8,005 nt of DNA from Achromobacter sp. (lineage in GTDB: Bacteria > Pseudomonadota > Gammaproteobacteria > Burkholderiales > Burkholderiaceae_B), in assembly GCA_003454835.1 (NCBI GenBank), contig DMTA01000259.1:1-8005 (forward strand). Direction: 5' to 3'. The notes below the pieces were generated by a model. That model worked only from the letters and a program-made list of their open reading frames with translations, was not told the origin of the DNA and searched no databases. This document shows positions 1-4,390 of the stretch, piece after piece. Positions within the stretch are counted from its first letter, which is position 1; every line of letters begins with the position of its first letter. Both the position numbers and the translations under genes were made by a program.

Positions 1-1208
1 GCGAGCGCGCCGCCCCCCGCGTCGACGTCCGCAGCCGCCGCCCCCGTGAGCCGCGCCAGGCTGAAATCTTCACCGTTTTCGCCCCCTGCCCCCAGGGATT
101 GGAAGAAGCGCTGACCGCCGAGATGCAGGCGCTCGGCTACGAAGACGCCAAGGCCGGCCGGGCGGGCTGCTCATTCACGTCCGACTGGTCGGGCATCCAG
201 CGTGCCAATCTGTATTCGCGTCTGGCGACCCGCATCCTGGTGCAGGTGGCGCACGCCGAGATTTCCCACGAGGACGACATCCTCGATCTGGCGCGCGATA
301 CGCCCTGGGAACGCTGGTTCGGCGCTGAACAGACACTGCGTGTGGACACCTCGGCCATCAAGAGCCCCGTGCAGAGCCTGCAGTACTGCAACCTGCGCGC
401 CAAGGATGGCATCTGCGACCGCCTGCGCGAGCTTGAAGGCGAGCGCCCCAGCATCGACACGGTCCGTCCCGATGCGCGCGTCCACCTTTTCCTGACGGGT
501 CACACGGCCACGCTGTACTTGGACACGTCGGGCGAATCCCTCTTCAAGCGCGGCTGGCGCCTGGACAAAGGCGAAGCGCCGCTGCGCGAAAACCTGGCGG
601 CCGGCATGCTGGCGCTGGCGGGCTGGGACCCGGCCGCGCCGCTCCTGGACCCCTTCTGCGGCTCCGGCACGATTCTGATCGAAGCTGCCTGGATCGCGCT
701 GGGCGTGCCTCCGGGCATCTCGCGCCCGTTCGGTTTCGAACGCCTGCGTGACCACGATGCCTACCGCTGGCGCGACCTGAAGGAAGACGCCCGCGCCCGC
801 ATCCTGCCTCAGCTCGACGCGCCGCTGGTGGGTTACGACCTCAATCCCCTGGCCATCGAGTACGCCCGCAACAACGCCGAGCGCGCCTGGCTGACCGCCG
901 ACTCGATCCGGTTTGAAGTGGGCGATGCCCGCGAAGTGACGGCGCCCGCCGACCACGGCTGGATCGTCACCAACCCGCCCTACGGTGAGCGCATGGGCGC
1001 GGAACAGGACGCCGACCTGTGGCGCGACTGGGCAACCTGCCTGAAGCGCAATTTTGCGGGATGGGAGCTGCACGTCATTACAAGCGACCTGACGCTGCCC
1101 AACCAGATGCGCTTGAAGCCCAAGCGGCGGGTTCCGCTGCACAACGGCGCGCTCGATTGCCGCTTGTTCGGGTTCGAACTGGTGGCCGCCGGCTACCGCG
1201 ACGCCTGA
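1..1208 (+). CDS. THUMP-domain class I SAM-dependent RNA methyltransferase (5' end outside window)
   Basis: Predicted rRNA guanine-N2 methyltransferase related to the N-terminal half of E. coli RlmL and to Bacillus YpsC; it would transfer a methyl group from SAM to an RNA guanine in the cytoplasm. The frame is open back to base 3, so the start is lost. A TTG at 99 is an internal Leu in a run reading FAPCPQGLEEAL that looks conserved, so it is unlikely to be the start. Upstream residues are Arg/Pro-rich and probably disordered. The THUMP region lies at about 100-500. The Rossmann methyltransferase follows, with SAM-binding motif DPFCGSGT (648-671), a GYDLNP acidic-loop motif near 831, and catalytic motif NPPYGER (972-992), typical of N-methylation of guanine. 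It ends in a single TGA, followed by a GC-rich hairpin. The family call is firm; the exact target base is not visible from sequence. Confidence 0.9.
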   Translation, partial: ERAAPRVDVRSRRPREPRQAEIFTVFAPCPQGLEEALTAEMQALGYEDAKAGRAGCSFTSDWSGIQRANLYSRLATRILVQVAHAEISHEDDILDLARDTPWERWFGAEQTLRVDTSAIKSPVQSLQYCNLRAKDGICDRLRELEGERPSIDTVRPDARVHLFLTGHTATLYLDTSGESLFKRGWRLDKGEAPLRENLAAGMLALAGWDPAAPLLDPFCGSGTILIEAAWIALGVPPGISRPFGFERLRDHDAYRWRDLKEDARARILPQLDAPLVGYDLNPLAIEYARNNAERAWLTADSIRFEVGDAREVTAPADHGWIVTNPPYGERMGAEQDADLWRDWATCLKRNFAGWELHVITSDLTLPNQMRLKPKRRVPLHNGALDCRLFGFELVAAGYRDA

Positions 1209-1221
1209 GCTCGTTGTAAAA

Positions 1222-1240
1222 GCGCCGCAACATGCGGCGC
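1222..1240 (+). terminator. Possible weak terminator hairpin after the methyltransferase
   Basis: A perfect 7-bp stem, GCGCCGC / GCGGCGC, closes a 5-nt loop (AACAT) 13 bases after the TGA. The following CTATCTTTGC is only partly T-rich, so this may be a weak intrinsic terminator or an mRNA 3'-end stabiliser. Confidence 0.45.
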
Positions 1241-1254
1241 CTATCTTTGCTTAT

Positions 1255-1292
1255 GGTGCCCCGCCGCTCGGTTTTGGGGCATCATCAGCACC
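1255..1292. repeat. Nested inverted repeat in the intergenic region
   Basis: TGCCCC (1257-1262) pairs with GGGGCA (1276-1281), and an outer GGTGC (1255-1259) can alternatively pair with GCACC (1288-1292). The two pairings overlap, so this could be an alternating structure or chance. No T-run follows. It lies between the methyltransferase and the promoter at 1330, and no function can be assigned. Confidence 0.3.
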
Positions 1293-1329
1293 AAGGTGTT
1301 GCCAAGTTGCACCAGCTCGAATCGGCCTC

Positions 1330-1359
1330 TTGCATAGTTTCAGGGTAAACCCCTATAAT
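1330..1359 (+). promoter_or_regulatory. Sigma70-type promoter of the small gene
   Basis: The -35 hexamer TTGCAT (1330-1335; four of six consensus bases) and a perfect -10 TATAAT (1354-1359) are separated by 18 bp. Transcription should begin near 1366, giving a leader of about 43 nt before the GTG at 1409. This is the best-matching sigma70 promoter in the window. Confidence 0.75.
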
Positions 1360-1371
1360 CCGGGTTATCCC
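1343..1371. promoter_or_regulatory. Imperfect dyad centred on the -10 box; possible operator
   Basis: GGGTAAACCC (1343-1352) and GGGTTATCCC (1362-1371) are inverted repeats matching at 8 of 10 positions, with a 9-bp centre containing TATAAT. A protein bound here would block RNA polymerase, so repressor control is plausible. No regulator can be named. Chance is not excluded, because each arm is itself partly self-complementary. Confidence 0.4.
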
Positions 1372-1408
1372 TAGTAGCAAACAACTGTGCAAGCCCGTGG
1401 AGGCTATT

Positions 1409-1597
1409 GTGATCAACCCGAACAACACCATTCGCCTGACCGACGAACTCGAGCGTCAACTGATGCTCCAGGCTATCGAAGAACAATTCCGCCCGCATCC
1501 GATGCGGGCGTTGGCTGCAGGCCTGCGCAAGCTGGCCCACGGCATCAAGGCTCTGGCCGGCAAGACGAGCGCCAAGAACGCGCATTCCGCTGCCTAA
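1409..1597 (+). CDS. Small basic protein of unknown function (62 aa)
   Basis: I do not recognise a family. The GTG at 1409 is preferred because GTGGAGG (1397-1403) is a strong Shine-Dalgarno sequence 5 nt upstream. The in-frame GTG at 1397 lies within that site and has no ribosome site of its own. The product starts MINPNNTIRLTDELERQL. The first half is polar and likely helical, with a hydrophobic-acidic stretch (LMLQAIEEQF). After HPMR the second half is an Ala/Leu/Lys/Arg-rich helix (GLRKLAHGIKALAGK) that looks amphipathic and cationic. It has no signal peptide, cysteines or transmembrane segment. It has its own promoter and terminators, so it is an independent unit. It could bind nucleic acid or a membrane surface; this is inference from charge only. 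Confidence 0.7.
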   Translation: MINPNNTIRLTDELERQLMLQAIEEQFRPHPMRALAAGLRKLAHGIKALAGKTSAKNAHSAA

Positions 1598-1606
1598 GCT
1601 GGGCCC

Positions 1607-1618
1607 AGGCTTCGGCCT
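1607..1618 (+). other. Small UUCG-loop hairpin after the small gene
   Basis: AGGC-TTCG-GCCT is a 4-bp stem closed by the stable C(UUCG)G tetraloop, 9 bases after the stop codon. It may protect the mRNA 3' end. No T-run follows directly. Confidence 0.4.
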
Positions 1619-1634
1619 AACGATTTTCCCCTTG

Positions 1635-1654
1635 GGGGCTGCATAGCCCCTTTT
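1635..1654 (+). terminator. Intrinsic terminator, first of two in tandem
   Basis: A perfect 6-bp stem GGGGCT / AGCCCC with a 4-nt loop (GCAT) is followed directly by TTTT (1651-1654). The stem can gain a G-U pair at its base. The T-run is short, so this is weaker than the next one. Confidence 0.65.
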
Positions 1655-1658
1655 ATAG

Positions 1659-1685
1659 ACCCGCCCTCACCGGCGGGTTTTTTTT
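1659..1685 (+). terminator. Strong intrinsic terminator, second of two in tandem
   Basis: A 7-bp stem ACCCGCC (1659-1665) / GGCGGGT (1672-1678) with a 6-nt loop runs into eight consecutive T (1678-1685). This ends the small-gene transcript at about 320 nt from the predicted start and insulates the RDD gene. Confidence 0.9.
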
Positions 1686-1727
1686 CGCGCGAAACGTGGG
1701 GCAACAATTTATGGATAATACGCGTCC

Positions 1728-2243
1728 ATGAACGACGCCCACCTCGACGAAACGCCCAACCGGCTGCGCCGGTTCGCCTGCATGATGTACGAAGCCGTCC
1801 TGCTGTTCGGCGTCGTGTTCCTCGCGGGTTATCTGCTGGATACCCTCACCCAAAGCCGCAACGCGCTGGAATTGCGGGCCGCCCGGCAGGCGTGGCTGTT
1901 CGTGGCGATCGGCGCCTACTTCGTGCTGTGCTGGCGCCGCCGCGGCCAGACGCTGCCCATGAAAACCTGGAACATCCGGCTGGTGGACCGGCACGGCAAC
2001 ACGCCGTCGACCGGCCTGCTGATCCTGCGCTACATCCTGGCCTGGCCGCTGGTGCTCGCAGGCGCCGCCGTGGTGTGGGGCGCGGCGCTGGCGACAGGTT
2101 GGCCGTCCGTAGACATGTTCATCGTTGCGGCCCCCTTTGCCATCTTCATCTGGTCATGGTTTGACCCGGACGGTCAGTTCCTGCACGACCGGATTCTGGG
2201 CACGCGCCTGCGCAACGCGCCGCAGGCCAAGAAAGCGCGCTGA
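1728..2243 (+). CDS. RDD-family integral membrane protein
   Basis: 171 aa inner-membrane protein of the RDD family, whose members are mostly uncharacterised, with some linked to ion or solute transport. Predicted membrane segments lie at about residues 20-38, 54-70, 105-124 and 128-145. The family signature is visible in the conserved Arg at 14-15, the GQTLPMKTWNIRLVD block at 73-87 and the C-terminal DPDGQFLHDRILGTRL block at 146-161. The family's first-helix acidic position appears to be Glu22 rather than Asp. The C-terminus is short and basic (QAKKAR). The ATG at 1728 begins a natural RDD N-terminus but has no Shine-Dalgarno sequence. A GATAAT (1714-1719) ends 8 bases before it, so a leaderless or nearly leaderless mRNA is possible. 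The substrate is unknown. Confidence 0.88.
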   Translation: MNDAHLDETPNRLRRFACMMYEAVLLFGVVFLAGYLLDTLTQSRNALELRAARQAWLFVAIGAYFVLCWRRRGQTLPMKTWNIRLVDRHGNTPSTGLLILRYILAWPLVLAGAAVVWGAALATGWPSVDMFIVAAPFAIFIWSWFDPDGQFLHDRILGTRLRNAPQAKKAR

Positions 2244-2254
2244 CCGGCACGCGT

Positions 2255-2268
2255 GGCGGCGCGCCGCC
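2255..2268. repeat. Perfect 14-bp GC palindrome after the RDD gene
   Basis: GGCGGCGCGCCGCC is fully self-complementary and starts 12 bases after the RDD stop. It has no loop or T-run, so it is not a classical intrinsic terminator. It may be a 3'-end structure or chance in GC-rich DNA. The rest of the gap (2269-2385) shows no convincing promoter; TTTAAT at 2361-2366 is a possible -10 without a matching -35. Confidence 0.35.
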
Positions 2269-2385
2269 GGCATCGCAGTTTGATGCTTGCCACGCCCCCC
2301 GGATATTTCGCGCGCCTGTTCAGAAAGATGACAGCCGCACGCCCGGACAATGAGGCCCCATTTAATTTACGGCTTCATTCTCACC

Positions 2386-3291
2386 ATGCGAGCATTCCTT
2401 TCCCGCCTGTCGCTGGCGCTCGCCAGCGCGCTGTTGTTCCTGCACGCAGGCGCGTCCGCCCAGAACGCATCGGCCCAGCAGGAAATTGAATCCGCTTCCA
2501 AGGCCGCCTTCGCCGCGGCACGGCAGGGTCCCACCGACGTGACACTGGGCGACCAGGCCACCCTGAAGCTGCCCCAAAGCATGTTCTTCGTACCGCGCCC
2601 GCAGGCTGAGCGGTTGATGCAGGCCTACGGCAACGGCAAGGATCCTTCCCTCCTGGGGGTCGTGATGCCCAAGAGCGACGACGAGGACTGGGTCGTCACC
2701 GTCAATTTCGACAAGGCCGGCTACATCAAGGACGATGACGCCCGGAACTGGAACGTCAGCGAATTGTTGGACAGCCTTCGCGAAGGCACTGAGGCGTCCA
2801 ACGAGGAGCGCAGGAAGCGGGGCTTTCCGGAGCTCACGGTGGGCGGCTGGGTGGAGACGCCCAAGTACGACAGCAACACGCAGCGCCTGGTCTGGTCGGT
2901 GGCCGCCAAGCACAAGGGCGCGGCCGCCGAAGAAGACGGCACCGTGAACTACAACACCTACGCGCTGGGCCGAGACGGCTACATCACACTGGATCTGATC
3001 ACCGAGAAGAACAAGGTGCCCACGGACAAGGCCGCCGTTCTGGCGCTGCTGGACAACCTGCACTACGTCGAAGGCAAGCGCTACGCCGATTTCGACGCCT
3101 CGAGCGACAAGGTTGCCGAGTATGGCCTGGCGGCCCTGGTGGCGGGCGTCGCAGCCAAGAAGCTGGGGCTGTTCGCGGTGATCGCGGCGTTCCTGGCCAA
3201 GTTCGCCAAGGTGGGGATCCTGGCCGCGGCGGCGCTGGGCGGCGGGCTGTGGAAGCGCCTGAAGGGCAAAAAGGCCACCGGACAGTCCTGA
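2386..3291 (+). CDS. DUF2167 protein: exported, membrane-anchored, function unknown
   Basis: 301 aa. The ATG at 2386 is chosen because it starts directly with a classical Sec signal peptide: basic MRAFLSR, a hydrophobic core, then AGASA with likely cleavage before Gln26. The in-frame ATG at 2350 would add 12 residues ahead of it. The mature domain (about 35-235) carries the DUF2167 pattern: a GDQATLKLP strand, the FFVPRPQAERLM segment, GVVMP, DEDWVVTVNFDKAGYIKDDDA, and later VGGWVETPKYDSNTQRLVW. The C-terminus (about 244-288) is Ala/Gly/Leu-rich and forms one or two membrane helices before a basic KRLKGKK tail. Most of the protein should therefore sit in the periplasm, anchored in the inner membrane. 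No catalytic motif is evident. No clear Shine-Dalgarno sequence is seen. Two strong hairpins follow, one spanning the stop codon. Confidence 0.88.
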   Translation: MRAFLSRLSLALASALLFLHAGASAQNASAQQEIESASKAAFAAARQGPTDVTLGDQATLKLPQSMFFVPRPQAERLMQAYGNGKDPSLLGVVMPKSDDEDWVVTVNFDKAGYIKDDDARNWNVSELLDSLREGTEASNEERRKRGFPELTVGGWVETPKYDSNTQRLVWSVAAKHKGAAAEEDGTVNYNTYALGRDGYITLDLITEKNKVPTDKAAVLALLDNLHYVEGKRYADFDASSDKVAEYGLAALVAGVAAKKLGLFAVIAAFLAKFAKVGILAAAALGGGLWKRLKGKKATGQS

Positions 3292-3299
3292 TCCGGTGG
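3275..3299 (+). terminator. Hairpin spanning the DUF2167 stop codon
   Basis: CCACCGGA (3275-3282) and TCCGGTGG (3292-3299) form a perfect 8-bp stem with a 9-nt loop that contains the TGA. No T-run follows, so it may act as a 3'-end stabiliser rather than a terminator. Confidence 0.5.
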
Positions 3300-3305
3300 A
3301 CCGGC

Positions 3306-3330
3306 GGTGCGTGGCCCCTTCCCACGCACC
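3306..3330 (+). terminator. Perfect 9-bp hairpin without a T-run
   Basis: GGTGCGTGG (3306-3314) pairs perfectly with CCACGCACC (3322-3330) around a 7-nt loop. It directly abuts the first 11-bp repeat of the Pho-box-like array, overlapping it by two bases. It may end DUF2167 transcription with help from other factors, or may be a DNA-level site. Lack of a T-run makes intrinsic termination uncertain. Confidence 0.5.
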
Positions 3331-3372
3331 GTCACAACCGCGTCATGAATTCGTCACGCGCGCGTCATCGCC
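3329..3372 (+). promoter_or_regulatory. Pho-box-like array: four 11-bp direct repeats
   Basis: Four units read CCGTCAC+AACC (3329-3339), GCGTCAT+GAAT (3340-3350), TCGTCAC+GCGC (3351-3361) and GCGTCAT+CGCC (3362-3372). The core CGTCA(C/T) recurs with an exact 11-bp period. Known PhoB boxes are tandem 11-bp units of a heptamer like CTGTCAT plus 4 variable bases; here the second base is C instead of T. Six bases after the last unit lies TCTCAT (3379-3384), four of six matches to TATAAT. As I recall the E. coli phoA promoter, its -10 sits at the same distance, where PhoB substitutes for a -35. Transcription would then start near 3391 and the downstream gene would be phosphate-starvation induced. 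This is sequence resemblance only. Confidence 0.65.
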
Positions 3373-3407
3373 AGGTGGTCTCATTCTCAAGCATGACCAC
3401 AGCCCAC

Positions 3408-3412
3408 AGGGA
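3408..3412 (+). promoter_or_regulatory. Ribosome binding site that decides the metallophosphoesterase start
   Basis: AGGGA lies 7 nt before the GTG at 3420. The rival in-frame ATG at 3393 has no such site and falls almost at the predicted transcription start. The ATG at 3343 lies inside the repeat array. Confidence 0.6.
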
Positions 3413-3419
3413 AGCGACC

Positions 3420-4265
3420 GTGAACGAAATCCAACCGACGCACTGGCGCGCCCTGTGGATTTCCGATATTCACCTGGGCACTGCCGGGTGCAAGGCGGAA
3501 TTTCTGCTCGATTTCCTGGATCACAATGATTCGGACACCCTGTACCTGGTCGGGGACATCGTGGACGGCTGGCAACTGCGCAAGCACTGGCATTGGCCCC
3601 GGGCGCACAACGACGTGATCCAGCGCATTCTGCGCAAGGCCCGTAACGGCACCCGCGTCGTGTTCATCCCGGGCAACCATGACGAATTCGCCCGGGAGTT
3701 CGCCGGTTTCGCCTTCGGCGACATCGAGGTCCTGGATGAGGACGTGCACGTCACGGCCAAGGGGCTGCGCCTGCTGGTGCTGCACGGCGACCAATTCGAC
3801 GGCGTCATCCAGCACAGCCGCTGGTTGGCGCACCTGGGCGACGGGCTCTACCAGTTTGCGCTGTGGGTCAATCACCATTTCAACCGCCTGCGCAACCGGC
3901 TGGGCATGCATTACTGGTCGCTGTCCCAGTACCTGAAGCACAAGGTCAAGAACGCGGTGTCGTTCATCACCGACTTCGAGGAGGCGCTGGCCGGCGAGGC
4001 CCGACGGCGCGGACTGGACGGCGTGGTCTGCGGCCACATCCACAAGCCCGAACTGCGCGACGTGGGCGGCATCCTGTACTGCAATGACGGCGACTGGGTC
4101 GAAAGCCTGTCGGCGCTGGCGGAAACGCACGACGGCCAGCTCCAGCTTCTGGACTGGGCGGTGCTGCAGGCCGAACGCCAGCGCGACCCGGCCAACCGCC
4201 CGCCGCGGTCCCTGACGCTGCCGGCCCTGCCGTCGGCGCTACGCCGTCAAGGCAAGCACCCGTGA
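3420..4265 (+). CDS. LpxH-like metallophosphoesterase, probable PlcP-type phospholipase C
   Basis: 281 aa from the GTG at 3420; starting at ATG 3393 would add 9 residues. It is a calcineurin-type two-metal phosphoesterase with every metal motif present: D16-I-H18, G45-D46 with D49, GNHDE (85-89), HGD (122-124) and GHIH (205-208). Automatic annotation would probably call it UDP-2,3-diacylglucosamine diphosphatase. Blocks such as GCKAEFLLDFL, DGWQLRKHWHWP, HNDVIQRILRKARNGTRV, HSRWLAHLGD, YWSLSQYLKHKVKNAV and CNDGDWVESLSAL fit, from memory, the branch containing Sinorhizobium PlcP. PlcP cleaves phosphatidylcholine to diacylglycerol and phosphocholine under phosphate limitation. There is no signal peptide or transmembrane segment, so it would act at the cytoplasmic membrane face. 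The Pho-box-like array upstream supports the PlcP reading. The C-terminal 30 residues (from about 252) are Arg/Pro-rich and probably flexible. Substrate is inferred. Confidence 0.8.
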   Translation: MNEIQPTHWRALWISDIHLGTAGCKAEFLLDFLDHNDSDTLYLVGDIVDGWQLRKHWHWPRAHNDVIQRILRKARNGTRVVFIPGNHDEFAREFAGFAFGDIEVLDEDVHVTAKGLRLLVLHGDQFDGVIQHSRWLAHLGDGLYQFALWVNHHFNRLRNRLGMHYWSLSQYLKHKVKNAVSFITDFEEALAGEARRRGLDGVVCGHIHKPELRDVGGILYCNDGDWVESLSALAETHDGQLQLLDWAVLQAERQRDPANRPPRSLTLPALPSALRRQGKHP

Positions 4266-4279
4266 TAACCCGTATGCGT

Positions 4280-4297
4280 CCCCGTTACGCAACGGGG
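4280..4297 (+). terminator. Hairpin after the metallophosphoesterase gene
   Basis: CCCCGTT (4280-4286) / AACGGGG (4291-4297) is a perfect 7-bp stem with a 4-nt loop (ACGC), 14 bases after the stop. ATATTGC follows instead of a T-run, so it is a weak terminator at best. Its CCCGTT/AACGGG half-sites recur 60 bp downstream. Confidence 0.5.
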
Positions 4298-4340
4298 ATA
4301 TTGCAGTTCACGCCCCTCTAGGTCATGCTTGCACCTGAGT

Positions 4341-4360
4341 AACGGGCGATATGACCCGTT
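4341..4360. promoter_or_regulatory. Inverted repeat upstream of the acyl-CoA synthetase, possible operator
   Basis: AACGGG (4341-4346) and CCCGTT (4355-4360) flank an 8-bp centre. It overlaps a loose promoter candidate, TTGCAC (4329-4334) and TATGAC (4350-4355) with a short 15-bp spacer. The same half-sites occur in the hairpin at 4280-4297. A repressor site for the synthetase operon is possible but unproven. Confidence 0.35.
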
Positions 4361-4390
4361 CACGCCGCAACATGCTTACAACATAGGGCC

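Noticed and set aside
171..1142. Minus-strand open frame (323 codons) opposite the methyltransferase
   Set aside because: Antisense shadow of a gene with clear SAM-binding and NPPY motifs; composition is Arg/Gln/Val/Gly-rich without a fold signature.
1387..1620. Alternative-frame ORF over the small gene
   Set aside because: The frame at 1409 has a strong ribosome site and coherent protein composition; the 1387 frame is Arg/Pro/Gln-rich and runs into the 3' hairpin region.
2362..3063. Minus-strand open frame opposite the DUF2167 gene
   Set aside because: The + strand has a signal peptide and family pattern; the minus frame has neither a ribosome site nor a domain.
3329..3372. CRISPR or other repeat array
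   Set aside because: The units are only 11 bp with 4-bp spacers and there are four of them; this fits a transcription-factor array, not CRISPR.
3249..3419. Upstream extension of the metallophosphoesterase to 3249
   Set aside because: It would start inside the DUF2167 gene and translate through two hairpins and the repeat array; the family N-terminus begins just before WISDIHLG, matching GTG 3420 (or ATG 3393).
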